This document shows, piece after piece, positions 25,066 to 33,321 of a stretch of DNA of 64,000 nt. Location of the stretch: assembly GCA_903877165.1 (NCBI GenBank), contig CAIRCU010000008.1, forward strand, positions 23,708 to 87,707, written 5' to 3'. The first letter of the stretch is position 1. Every line of letters starts with the position of its first letter. This stretch comes from Methanobacteriota archaeon (GTDB lineage: Archaea > Thermoplasmatota > E2 > DHVEG-1). A program made the translations under genes and the position numbers. The notes beneath the pieces were generated by a model, which saw only the letters and a program-made list of their open reading frames with translations, had not been told where the DNA came from and did no database searches.

Positions 25066-26106
25066 ATGATAAAGAAGTGGGTAGTAATTGGAATCATTTT
25101 TCTTTTCATCGGAACCTGCATCATTCCATCAGTGACATCAGAACAGACTCGTGGTAAGAATATCATTACGGTTGATGACGAACCTGGTCTTGCGGATTAT
25201 ACATCCATAAAGGATGCAGTGAACAATTCAAGTCGTGGTGATACTATCGAGGTTTATAGTGGAACATATTTCGAAGAATTGATTACAATAGACGAAGAAA
25301 ATATTTCGTTAATTGGTATTTCTCATGACCTTGTTGGTGGTGATGATACTGGTCAGCCTTTCATTAGTGGGAATGAAACGATGCTTCTAGTGAAAGCAAG
25401 TAATGTGACCGTTTCAAATTTTAGGATTGAAAAGCAGGATGAAAGCGGTGTTTATGATTGTTGCATTTTTCTTGGGGATGTTGTTTGGACAAACCAGGGT
25501 AATGATTCGATATCAAATTGCACTCTCGGTGGAGGGGGGATTTATTGTCAAGCCGGTGGTCAGGATATTCTTGTGAAAGATAATAACATAAGTCACTGTG
25601 GAAGTTCTGGTATCAATTTTTTCTATACACGAAGTTTCACCGTAACTCAAAATATTATAACTGATGTTCGTCTGAATGGAATTTTTGTTGATGGCGAACA
25701 TCACACGATTTCAGCAAACATCATTAAAAGATGTGGAATTGGGATAAAAGAAAGGGGTGAGTATAATCGCATCTATAGAAATGATATTGAAAATTGTTCT
25801 GTGGGTGTTTATCTCTATGACGGCTTTGGAAATATTATCACAGAAAATAATTTTAAAAATTATAGTAAAATAGGGGCTTGGTGGGAATGGTATATTTTAT
25901 GTTACCCCAAGAATAAGTGGCAGAGTAATTATTGGGATTCCTGGAGCGGTGTTGGCCCAAAATGGATACTCGGAGTATTAGTCTTATGGATTTTTGTGTT
26001 CATTGACATAATAACCTCACCAATACCTTGGTTTGAATTTGACTGGCATCCTGCAAAGCAACCCTACGATATCCCAACTATAAATGAAGATGGAGGAACC
26101 CAATGA
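25066..26106 (+). CDS. secreted right-handed beta-helix protein A
   Basis: A 346-residue exported protein. Signal peptide residues 1-25 (WVVIGIIFLFIGTCIIPSV). A short conserved lead-in (IITVDDEPGLADYTSIKDAVN) is followed by parallel beta-helix rungs with repeated N-x-I-x-x-C/N-x-x-G-I patterns (LVKDNNISHCGSSGI, VTQNIITDVRLNGI, ISANIIKRCGIGI, IYRNDIENCSVGV). The C-terminus has the module NYWDSW, a hydrophobic stretch (GVLVLWIFVFIDIITSP) and WFEFDWHPAKQPYDIP. Such NosD-like proteins are surface carbohydrate-binding or lyase-like in other organisms. The gene is much richer in A and T than gcvT or gcvH. Its stop overlaps the next start (ATGA). Confidence 0.85.
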   Translation: MIKKWVVIGIIFLFIGTCIIPSVTSEQTRGKNIITVDDEPGLADYTSIKDAVNNSSRGDTIEVYSGTYFEELITIDEENISLIGISHDLVGGDDTGQPFISGNETMLLVKASNVTVSNFRIEKQDESGVYDCCIFLGDVVWTNQGNDSISNCTLGGGGIYCQAGGQDILVKDNNISHCGSSGINFFYTRSFTVTQNIITDVRLNGIFVDGEHHTISANIIKRCGIGIKERGEYNRIYRNDIENCSVGVYLYDGFGNIITENNFKNYSKIGAWWEWYILCYPKNKWQSNYWDSWSGVGPKWILGVLVLWIFVFIDIITSPIPWFEFDWHPAKQPYDIPTINEDGGTQ

Positions 26107-26999
26107 AGAAGTTGATCACATTTGGGGTTATCCTGCTGTTTCTTGGCTCAAGCATTCCTACGTTAGCCTTCTCCGAGGAGCATACCCGACCATTATCCCA
26201 TACCTTGTATGTTGGTGGTACTGGTCCTGGGAATTTTACGAAGATACAGGATGCTATCAATGCCTCGGTAGATGGAGACACTGTTTTCGTCTATTCTGGC
26301 TATTACCCGGAATGTCTGCTCATCAAGAAATCAATCAGGGTCTTTGGTGAAAATAGGGACACAACCGTTGTTGGGGTCAACAAGAGTTTAGCATGCCTCG
26401 TGCAGATTCTTGCCGACAATGTGACGTTCAAGGGTTTTGCCATAAGCCCTGGAGGGTCAGCGGTCATGACAGGGATAAATGTATTGGGGTTACAATGCCT
26501 GGTGGAAGGCGTTTCTGTCGAGTCGTGCGATTTCGGGATTATCGTCGGTAGCCCTTGCGATTCAACAATTGTTCGAGGCAATGCTCTTCGGTCTTGTAAC
26601 TTCGGTATTTACGTTAATGGTGACAGCATCCTAGTCGAGGACAATGTGATAAGCAGTGGAGGAAGTGGCATCTCGACCTATCACGCACAAGGGACAAAGA
26701 TACAGTGGAACGTCATACAAGACAACTCCATGGGAGTCTTCATTGGAGATTCCAGGAATTGTCGTGTGGAAAAGAACACGTTTCTCAATAACAGTGACCA
26801 AGCCGCGTTCAAGGACTCCCTTTACACCCGATGGTCGAGGAACTACTGGAATCGTGCTTCCTCTCTCCCGCACGTCATTTACGGGACGCTCATTGGGCTC
26901 TCGTATCTCCCTTGGGTGAATTTTGACTGGCTGCCGGCAAGGAAACCCTACGAGACCCCGACCACGGCCTTGATTGCTTATTTGGAGGACGGCAAATGA
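26103..26999 (+). CDS. secreted right-handed beta-helix protein B
   Basis: A 298-residue paralogue of the preceding protein. Signal peptide residues 1-22. The lead-in LYVGGTGPGNFTKIQDAINAS with GDTVFVYSGYYPECLLI is the standard start of NosD-type beta-helix domains, followed by rungs such as VRGNALRSCNFGIYV and VEDNVISSGGSGIST. It ends with the same module as protein A: NYWNRAS, LPWVNFDWLPARKPYETP. Start and stop both overlap the neighbouring genes by four bases, so translation is coupled through the whole three-gene operon. Confidence 0.85.
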   Translation: MKKLITFGVILLFLGSSIPTLAFSEEHTRPLSHTLYVGGTGPGNFTKIQDAINASVDGDTVFVYSGYYPECLLIKKSIRVFGENRDTTVVGVNKSLACLVQILADNVTFKGFAISPGGSAVMTGINVLGLQCLVEGVSVESCDFGIIVGSPCDSTIVRGNALRSCNFGIYVNGDSILVEDNVISSGGSGISTYHAQGTKIQWNVIQDNSMGVFIGDSRNCRVEKNTFLNNSDQAAFKDSLYTRWSRNYWNRASSLPHVIYGTLIGLSYLPWVNFDWLPARKPYETPTTALIAYLEDGK

Positions 27000-27676
27000 A
27001 AAAATTAGTCTTAGCTGGGATAAGTATCTTAGCCGCTGTTCTTCTTGTTCTGGGTTCACAGACGAATGTGGTTGGATATCAGACCGTTCAATCCTCACAA
27101 CAGAATGCACTAAAAGAGAGATTAAATCAAAAAGACTTACTCTTCCAGACCATCTGCGACCTCGCTAATAACAAGGAGATTCAGAAGGTCATTCTCGAGT
27201 CCCAAGGAAACAAGTTCCTAACTCCTTTTCCTACAACTCATCTAACCTCATTTCCCACGATTACTAAGAAGCAATTGAATTGCCTATACTATTTTGGTGT
27301 GATACTATCTAAGACAATGGACAAGACTCAAATGGCATCTCTGAAAGAGCATCCTCTACTTAGCGTACAGACCAAAGAGAAGATTAATTCCATCCTAGGA
27401 AACAATACCATACTCAGTGAGGAAAGGGCACAGTTATCTCTCCTGAATTGTCCCTGCACGAAATCAAATAGGTCTTTCCCAGCAGTATGTTTTATTTTAA
27501 CAATACTAATGTCAATCAGTATGCTTTCTTACTATGGGTTTATTGCTATTCTTATTTTTCTTGGTCTTGGTATTTTAGCACTAATTGGTATTAACTTAGT
27601 TGTTGTGATTGAATACATTATAAACATACTTTGGACAATTTTTAATTGCGGCTCTTATTTCACCTATATAAATTAA
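26996..27676 (+). CDS. secreted/membrane protein at the end of the beta-helix operon
   Basis: A 226-residue protein of unknown family. Signal peptide residues 1-28 (LVLAGISILAAVLLVLGSQ). The middle (about 30-150) is helical and polar, with KEIQKVILESQGNKFL and ERLNQKDLLFQTICDL. The last 70 residues have two or three hydrophobic segments (AVCFILTILMSISMLSYYGF, AILIFLGLGILALIGINLVV, VIEYIINILWTIF) that should anchor it in the membrane. The four-base overlap with protein B suggests it works with the beta-helix proteins, perhaps as an export or anchoring partner. Confidence 0.7.
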   Translation: MKKLVLAGISILAAVLLVLGSQTNVVGYQTVQSSQQNALKERLNQKDLLFQTICDLANNKEIQKVILESQGNKFLTPFPTTHLTSFPTITKKQLNCLYYFGVILSKTMDKTQMASLKEHPLLSVQTKEKINSILGNNTILSEERAQLSLLNCPCTKSNRSFPAVCFILTILMSISMLSYYGFIAILIFLGLGILALIGINLVVVIEYIINILWTIFNCGSYFTYIN

Positions 27677-27979
27677 GCCGCTCTCCTGAATGGTTTTCTA
27701 CTCCTTCTTCGTGATTTACCTTGGAATGCCACCGGACCCGTGATCCTAAAACCGTATCACTGCTTGACCGCTACACGTAAATAAAATGAGGGGTTTGTAG
27801 CGTTTATTATCAAAAACCTTCTTCAACACTATCTGACGGCAATTTATTATCCGCCGGTATCTGCCCTGTTGCCTTGCAATACCCTGATGTAAACAACTCT
27901 CTCTTCTTCATCTGTAACTCTGGGGAAGAAAAAGCCTTAAAAGCCGTCTTGGGTTTACCCCCTCCTGGGTGATTCTCGT
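27677..27979. other. intergenic region before gcvH
   Basis: 303 bases without a supported gene. It is AT-rich at its left end. The only structure I see is a promoter-like CCTTAAAAGCC near 27931-27941, 39-49 bases before the gcvH ATG. Confidence 0.5.
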
Positions 27980-28360
27980 ATGTCCAATGAAGTACCCGAT
28001 GATTTGAAGTACACGAAGTCACACGAGTGGGTCCGCGTGAAGGGAAAACAAGCGGTCGTCGGCATCACTGACCACGCCCAATCCGAACTCACCGATATTG
28101 TCTTCGTCGAACTCCCCGCCGTCGGTAAGGACGTCAAGAAAGGCGAAGAACTCTGCGTGGTCGAATCCGTCAAATCCGTCTCCGAAGTCTATGCACCCGT
28201 CACCGGCAAGGTCGTCGCAGTCAACACACGGCTCGACGACGCCCCCGAACTCATCAACAAAAGCCCGTACGCCGACGGCTGGATCGTCGAACTCGAAGTC
28301 AAAAACCCCGGGGACCTCACCAGCCTCCTCGACCCAGCAGCCTACAAGAAACTCTCCTAA
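27980..28360 (+). CDS. gcvH: glycine cleavage system H protein
   Basis: A 126-residue lipoyl carrier protein. The hallmark ELPAVGKDVKKGEELCVVESVKSVSEVYAPVTG region is present, with the lipoylated Lys in ESVKSVSE. The N-terminus LKYTKSHEWVRVKG and the C-terminal DGWIVELEVKNPGDL are typical. H protein shuttles the aminomethyl group between the P, T and L proteins. It is expected to work with GcvT at 23830. Base composition returns to the GC-rich norm of the window here. Confidence 0.97.
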   Translation: MSNEVPDDLKYTKSHEWVRVKGKQAVVGITDHAQSELTDIVFVELPAVGKDVKKGEELCVVESVKSVSEVYAPVTGKVVAVNTRLDDAPELINKSPYADGWIVELEVKNPGDLTSLLDPAAYKKLS

Positions 28361-28424
28361 GGGCCCCTCAGGCTTTTCTCGTTTCTTCTATCCTTGAGAT
28401 ACCGGGAGGGAGGCCCGTCTCTTC

Positions 28425-28973
28425 TCAGCGGATGATCGTCACGCTCTGGGCGATCCCGATGAAATCGAACCGAGCTGTATTGTGCTTCAGGAGTCTCGCA
28501 CGGTCGAACAGGAAGATTCCGGTGAACCCATGCACGACGATGGAGTGCGCCTTATTGAACAGCCACACGAATTTGCTCGCGTTCACCGCGACCGTCAGGC
28601 TCCCGTACCGATGCCGTAGCCTCGGCAGGTTCAACACCTTGGAGTAGTTCACCTGGAAATCCAGGCCGGACATCAGCACCTGCAAATGCGGGCAGACCAT
28701 CTGCAGCGCATTGTGTGAGAACAGTATGCCGAGCAGCTTCACCTGCCACGGCTTCCCGCCAAGAACCGTGAAATTCGAATAATCCCTCAATCGCAATGGC
28801 GTCAGCGCCCCACCCGTCTCAACAAACGTCCAATTCCCAGCACGGGCACCAACAGCCTTCGATGATACCGCCGTGGAAGACGACGGCGACGCGCCTGCCG
28901 CAACCCACGAGCCACTCACCAGCAAGACAATTACAAACCACAGCAAAATTCCATACGATCTATCACATGCCAT
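28425..28973 (-). CDS. exported hypothetical protein
   Basis: A 182-residue protein starting at the ATG at 28973 (MACDRSYGILLWF); a TTG seven codons upstream is less likely because GGGGATA precedes the ATG. A signal peptide (ILLWFVIVLLVSGSWVAAGA) is followed by a Ser/Thr/Ala linker and a beta-rich domain (WTFVETGGALTPLRLRDYSNFTVLGGKPW, FKVNYSKV-like strands, SLTVAVNASKFVW). No family is recognised. It would be an exported or surface protein. Confidence 0.65.
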   Translation of the reverse strand: MACDRSYGILLWFVIVLLVSGSWVAAGASPSSSTAVSSKAVGARAGNWTFVETGGALTPLRLRDYSNFTVLGGKPWQVKLLGILFSHNALQMVCPHLQVLMSGLDFQVNYSKVLNLPRLRHRYGSLTVAVNASKFVWLFNKAHSIVVHGFTGIFLFDRARLLKHNTARFDFIGIAQSVTIIR

Positions 28974-29063
28974 ACAATATCCCCATATGAACAAACCACA
29001 GCCTGTTTATATAATTATTTCCCCAGGTCATTATTAATCTTTCGCCCTGGAGCAACCCCGAAG

Positions 29064-29075
29064 CCCCCCCCCCCC
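29064..29075. repeat. C12 homopolymer run
   Basis: Twelve consecutive C residues in the intergenic stretch between the exported protein and the double winged-helix regulator. It is either a phase-variable or structural tract, or a place where read errors in run length are likely. No coding frame crosses it. Confidence 0.8.
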
Positions 29076-29139
29076 GACATCCTCCCCCGGATGCAGACCC
29101 TGACCCTTACGTATCTCCCATGGAAACCTCAGAATCAGA

Positions 29140-29658
29140 CTACGGCAGGCCGAACTCCTCCCACGTCTCCGCGAACTGCCGCAGTACCCGACTCGGCTTA
29201 TACTGCACCAAAAACCCGACCACCCGCTTCTCATCACACACCGAATACATCCACCCCTCCCCCTCCACCGACACAGCCACCACCCCGCACTTAATCAACT
29301 TCTTCATATGGTACGACACCGTCGACTTCGACACGGACAGACACCCGCAGATCTCCGGATACCGTGCCCCCGGGTTCTTCAACAAGAACAACACGATCCG
29401 CAGCGGCATCTCCTGGCGTAGCACCGCAAACAACCGCTGATGCTGCACCCCCACTGCACCCTTCACGTAATACCGCTTGAATCCGCTCTCCTTCACCACC
29501 AATACGAGCCCATGCTTCTCAAAATACCGCGTATGATAATCCACCAGCGGCACGTTCATCTCAAGCAACTGCGCAATCGTACTCAGATTCACCCCAGGAT
29601 GCTGCTCGATGACCTCATAAATCCTCCGCCGTGTCTCAAGGTCAAACAGCTCGCCCAT
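29140..29658 (-). CDS. double winged-helix (ArsR-like) regulator
   Basis: A 172-residue regulator with two winged-helix domains. The first (about 5-60) has RRRIYEVIEQHPGVNLSTIAQLLEMNVPLVDYH and a wing. The second (about 80-140) has LRIVLFLLKNPGARYPEICGCLSVSKSTVSYHMKKLIKCGV. The C-terminal tail (VQYKPSRVLRQFAETWEEF) is helical. There is no obvious metal or ligand site. It is the last gene of a minus-strand group with a small membrane protein and the 918-residue surface protein, so it may control that surface protein or respond to it. Confidence 0.85.
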   Translation of the reverse strand: MGELFDLETRRRIYEVIEQHPGVNLSTIAQLLEMNVPLVDYHTRYFEKHGLVLVVKESGFKRYYVKGAVGVQHQRLFAVLRQEMPLRIVLFLLKNPGARYPEICGCLSVSKSTVSYHMKKLIKCGVVAVSVEGEGWMYSVCDEKRVVGFLVQYKPSRVLRQFAETWEEFGLP

Positions 29659-29667
29659 AGGATACCA

Positions 29668-29931
29668 CTACGGCTTCACAGCAACCAGATACAGCACACC
29701 CAGAATCACTACGTCAAACACCCAGACGTACACGCTCGACGTGAACCCCGCGACCACGGGGAAAAACAGCCCAAGACTGAGCAGCACGCTCTGCACGAAA
29801 AACAACCCAAGCATCACGCTGATCAACACCATCCGAGACGAGCGGTACTTCCAATAACTCAACAGCGAAATAGTTAACACCACACAAGAAAGAATCGTCA
29901 TCACCGAAAAAACAATCGCCCCTTCAAGCAC
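29668..29931 (-). CDS. small three-helix membrane protein
   Basis: An 87-residue protein made almost wholly of three membrane helices (VFSVMTILSCVVLTISLL, MVLISVMLGLFFVQSVLLSLGLFF, VYVWVFDVVILGVLYLVAV). It ends 9 bases before the start of the winged-helix regulator. Small membrane proteins next to regulators of this kind may act as membrane sensors, but nothing in the sequence proves this. Confidence 0.72.
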   Translation of the reverse strand: MLEGAIVFSVMTILSCVVLTISLLSYWKYRSSRMVLISVMLGLFFVQSVLLSLGLFFPVVAGFTSSVYVWVFDVVILGVLYLVAVKP

Positions 29932-29978
29932 TCCGTCTCACCCGCAACAGGCAATCACACCTGGTCTTATAACGATTA

Positions 29979-32735
29979 TCACCGACGCCTCCGCTCCACG
30001 ACAACAATAGGCAACACGACAATGAAGGCCATAACGACCGCCACGCCGAGATAAAGAACAAGAGCCTCCGAGCCAGCCGCCTGCAGAACGCTCCGAATCT
30101 CAACCGTATGACTGCTGAAATGCGGCAGATACACCAGACAATACACCACGGTCTGCCCGTCCACCACATCAATCACACGGGCATAGGCCGCCGAGCCGTT
30201 ATCCGCAGCCATCAGCTCGCTGATACTCACCTGTGGAACCAGCCGGCCATCTACAAGAACGCTGACGTCATCGACGCCTCCAAGGTCCACGAGGCGGGTC
30301 GCAATAATCGCCCCTGCAGCCTCGGTATCCGAGACCATGAAAGACATCGTCCCTTTCACGAAACGCACCATGGAAGCGGAGAAGGTCTCATCATACGAGG
30401 TGACCGAAAACGTACCGGACGCGCCCATATCAAGCCTGCCCGCGATTTTCTCCGCTACAACCCCGGCATCAATGACCGCTTCAATCAAATCCTGATTCCC
30501 TGACGGCCTATTGATGATAGTGGTGGGTGAGAGGGCGACATTCACCTCGACGGCATCGAGAGCATTCACGACTACCTCAGATAGCAGACCGGTTTCATAA
30601 CCGATCTTGCTTGCTTCAATCGTATATGTCCCGGGGGGAACCGGAATCGCGTACCGACCGGCGTCGTCACTAAACGCGCAGCGGTTTATACCATCAGTTG
30701 AAGAATTAGCGCAGACTTGGACATTACGGAGATCCGCACCAGTACTATTCGTAACACTGCCATAAATCCAGCCTGTTGACGCATCAGGTACCGTTGGCGT
30801 GACAATGATAGTTTGGTTATTTACATTGTAACCAGGGAAGGAGGTAGTCACGGGGTAGGTCTGGGTGCGGGATGCAGAAGGCGCGGTGAAACTGGCGACA
30901 CCCGAAGCATTCGTCGTACGAAGAATACTCATGAAACGGATCACGACACCGGCGATGGGATGCCCGTCAGTAGTCACCGTTACGTTGAATTCATCGCCTT
31001 CAACGACCGTTTTTGGTATAGTTAAAGTGAGTGGAGTCTTATCTATTATAGCAATTGTTGCTGGTGGGGACCAAGAGGAGATGGCACCAGAGTTATCCTG
31101 GGTTCGTACTCGAATCTCATAGACACCCGATTGCTCCCAAATATGTGTTATATTCTGTGGGACTTCTGGCATAAGATAAATCCAGTTTAACGGACTACCA
31201 TCACCATAGTCCATCTGATAATAGAGATCGTCGATATTATTACTCTGGATGGTGAAGGTAACGATGGAGCCGATGAGTGCGCTGTTAGGCCCTTGGGGCA
31301 TTGGTGGGGTGGATCCGAATATGCGAAAACTAGAGATCGTGGTTTGGTTCTGGTTTCCACTCGTATCTTGGAAGAGGATGCGCCAGCCAATGGTTCTTCC
31401 AGGTGTAATCTGGGGGTTGTCCCAGGTAAAATTGGCCCATTGTGCACTGGACGTCTCCACTAGTTTAAAAGGATAAATAGGCTGCATTTGGGAGCCCTGC
31501 GAGGAAACAGCACTAGAGGATAGGAACGTTTCCGGAGAGTCAATCATGGTATTTTCCGTAGTAATCCAAGAATCATTGAGGGCACGAGCACAGAAACGTA
31601 ACTCATCTAGGTTACCACTAAAAAAGGTATTATGAGTGATATTCGAACCTATTATTAACCCTTTTATTTCGGTGATAATGCCACCTGAGACGGCTGATGT
31701 TGCCTCATGAATATCATTGATGATAAGATTTTGTGTCCATGTTATTGGGTCGACTCGATTGTAAATGGAGTTCCATCCTATTTGAAGTGGGCTTGAGCTG
31801 TAACAATAGGAGGGACCAGCTGTAGTCTGGGCGATGGTTTGAATTTTATTAACATTGTTGACGAAGAGAGCGAACCCACCTGTACTGTTACCTTGTGTAA
31901 TAGCAGCCAAGGGTAGATCCGTTTGTTCAAGAGAAATCCATGTACTTAGCGTATAAGGGGCTCCTTCAGTAGTACGAAAACCGGGAACGTACATGAAGAA
32001 GTTAGAACTTAGTGGGAAATTGATACAGGAACCGATTTTACCTATAGCGTTAAAGATAGGAATATTATCAGCATTGGCGTTCGTGTAATTACCAGTACTG
32101 CTTTTTATGCTGTTAGCAAAATGGAAAACGAAAATGTATTCTGACCAGAGTTCTTTGCTATGTACTTGGTCGGGACAAGTAGGGTTGCCATAATATAGGT
32201 ATAGTGTGACATCTTGAGTCGAACTGAGGCGCGGGATACGAACCCAAGCAATTAGGGTTTTATTGACGGGGTCGTAACTTTCGATCTCGTGTGGATATTG
32301 GGTAGTGTTGGTTGGGTCGGTGAAGGCGAAGTCGGCGCCGTTGGGTTGTGCGTGGAGGGGAAAGTCGGTGTTGGTGATTTTAACGAGGAGAGGGAAGTTG
32401 GTGAGAGTGCCTGTGACTTTGGTATGGTCGACGGTTATTTTAATAGAGCGGGTCCAATGGCTATCCCACCATGGGGAGTTGCGCTGCCAGATTCCGGTTT
32501 CGTTGGTAATAAGGTAAGCCCAGCTCAAGGCATAGTAATCAATGGCCTGAGCTGAAAGGAGGATAGAGTCCGAGACGTTAATGGCCATGTTTGATTGATT
32601 GATAGCGAGGATGATGGGTGGGGCTGTGTCAGGTAGCTTAAGCGGAGGTTTACTGTGCACCAGAGGAATCCAGAGAGCGGCTAAGAGAAGGATGGCTAAG
32701 ATAGCATAGGGGGATGCTCTTGAAAGCCTCAACAT
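29979..32735 (-). CDS. large surface protein: DUF2341, LamG-like, PKD and carboxypeptidase-regulatory domains
   Basis: A 918-residue exported, anchored protein. Signal peptide residues 1-28. A DUF2341 module (about 85-200) is recognised by WWDSHWTRSIKITVDH, LVKITNTDFP and TLYLYYGNPTC. A LamG/concanavalin-like domain (about 215-390) follows with YTLSTWISLEQ and FSGNLDELRFCARALNDSWI. A PKD-like domain (near 490-560) has YQMDYGDGSPLNW and HIWEQSGVYEIRVRTQD. Two Ig-like or transthyretin-like domains follow, the second with DDAGRYAIPVPPGTYTIEASKIGYE. A conserved region ending CLVYLPHFSSHTVEI precedes a C-terminal membrane helix and an RRRR tail. An adhesin or polysaccharide-binding role is inferred. 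The ATG lies about 25 bases from a TATA-like CTTTAATAG, so the message may be leaderless. Confidence 0.88.
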   Translation of the reverse strand: MLRLSRASPYAILAILLLAALWIPLVHSKPPLKLPDTAPPIILAINQSNMAINVSDSILLSAQAIDYYALSWAYLITNETGIWQRNSPWWDSHWTRSIKITVDHTKVTGTLTNFPLLVKITNTDFPLHAQPNGADFAFTDPTNTTQYPHEIESYDPVNKTLIAWVRIPRLSSTQDVTLYLYYGNPTCPDQVHSKELWSEYIFVFHFANSIKSSTGNYTNANADNIPIFNAIGKIGSCINFPLSSNFFMYVPGFRTTEGAPYTLSTWISLEQTDLPLAAITQGNSTGGFALFVNNVNKIQTIAQTTAGPSYCYSSSPLQIGWNSIYNRVDPITWTQNLIINDIHEATSAVSGGIITEIKGLIIGSNITHNTFFSGNLDELRFCARALNDSWITTENTMIDSPETFLSSSAVSSQGSQMQPIYPFKLVETSSAQWANFTWDNPQITPGRTIGWRILFQDTSGNQNQTTISSFRIFGSTPPMPQGPNSALIGSIVTFTIQSNNIDDLYYQMDYGDGSPLNWIYLMPEVPQNITHIWEQSGVYEIRVRTQDNSGAISSWSPPATIAIIDKTPLTLTIPKTVVEGDEFNVTVTTDGHPIAGVVIRFMSILRTTNASGVASFTAPSASRTQTYPVTTSFPGYNVNNQTIIVTPTVPDASTGWIYGSVTNSTGADLRNVQVCANSSTDGINRCAFSDDAGRYAIPVPPGTYTIEASKIGYETGLLSEVVVNALDAVEVNVALSPTTIINRPSGNQDLIEAVIDAGVVAEKIAGRLDMGASGTFSVTSYDETFSASMVRFVKGTMSFMVSDTEAAGAIIATRLVDLGGVDDVSVLVDGRLVPQVSISELMAADNGSAAYARVIDVVDGQTVVYCLVYLPHFSSHTVEIRSVLQAAGSEALVLYLGVAVVMAFIVVLPIVVVERRRR

Positions 32736-32768
32736 AGGTTTGCTTTAGGTTGAGCGTTGCTATTAAAG

Positions 32769-32790
32769 GTTTATTTGAAAAGTCTCGAAC
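32769..32790 (-). repeat. 22-bp upstream element, copy 1
   Basis: Plus strand GTTTATTTGAAAAGTCTCGAAC; on the minus strand it lies just upstream of CTTTAATAG and 34 bases before the ATG of the 918-residue surface protein. Confidence 0.65.
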
Positions 32791-32936
32791 AGGAGGAGAT
32801 GGCGGGACGAGAAAATGGTATGGGGGACCGTGCGAGGGGGGATGAAGACACAAGGGTGTGAAGGGGAATACGTTGTTTGGCCTTGCAGGGTCACTTCCCA
32901 TACCGTGATTTTTATATAAATAATTATTTTTAAATA

Positions 32937-32958
32937 GTTTGTTTGAAAAGCTTCGAAC
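32937..32958 (-). repeat. 22-bp upstream element, copy 2
   Basis: Plus strand GTTTGTTTGAAAAGCTTCGAAC, 19 of 22 bases identical to copy 1, next to a minus-strand TATTTAAAAA and 36 bases from an ATG at 32901. Confidence 0.65.
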
Positions 32959-33213
32959 CGAGCGGGCGCGGAGGAGTCTTTTGGGGTGGCCTTGAATGAA
33001 GAGACAGGATAGGGCCATGGATGGTCTCCTCCGCGTGTGGAGTGCCGCTCGAAAGGCTGGTTACCTCAGGATTGTTATGAAGTGGGTGGGGGAAGGCAGT
33101 TGGGAGGCAGGGCAGGATTCTTGAAGGGTTTCCCAGGACATGAAGAAGAGAAGAACGTATGAAGCCTGCTTTGCCTCCCATGAGTATTTTTATATCTCAT
33201 TTTGAATTATATA

Positions 33214-33235
33214 GTTTGTTTGAAAAGATTCGAAC
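33214..33235 (-). repeat. 22-bp upstream element, copy 3
   Basis: Plus strand GTTTGTTTGAAAAGATTCGAAC, 21 of 22 bases identical to copy 2, next to a minus-strand TATATAATTC and 33 bases from an ATG at 33181. Confidence 0.65.
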
Positions 33236-33321
33236 AACATCCTCCTTTGGATCATGGATAGGGGGGCGGAAAAAAGAGGGGATTCGAGGGGATGTATTGA
33301 TCCCCCCGGATCTGCGTGCGG

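Larger units (their letters stand above)
32736..33321. other. 586-base intergenic promoter region with a repeated element
   Basis: No convincing gene. The region carries three same-orientation copies of a 22-bp element, each followed on the minus strand by a TATA-like sequence and an ATG 33-36 bases downstream. Only the copy nearest the 918-residue protein precedes a real gene. The two other frames (32650-32901 and 32930-33181) have unlikely, Pro/Ser-rich products. Confidence 0.6.

Noticed and set aside
32930..33181. An 83-codon minus-strand frame 33 bases after element copy 3, and the similar frame ending at 32650 after copy 2
   Set aside because: Start positions fit leaderless transcripts, but the products are Pro/Ser/His-rich without a fold pattern and the copy 2 frame runs into the surface-protein gene. 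Treated as non-coding.
33214..33240. tRNA T-arm-like GTTCGAATC on the minus strand
   Set aside because: No acceptor, D or anticodon arm can be built around it; it is part of the three-copy 22-bp element.
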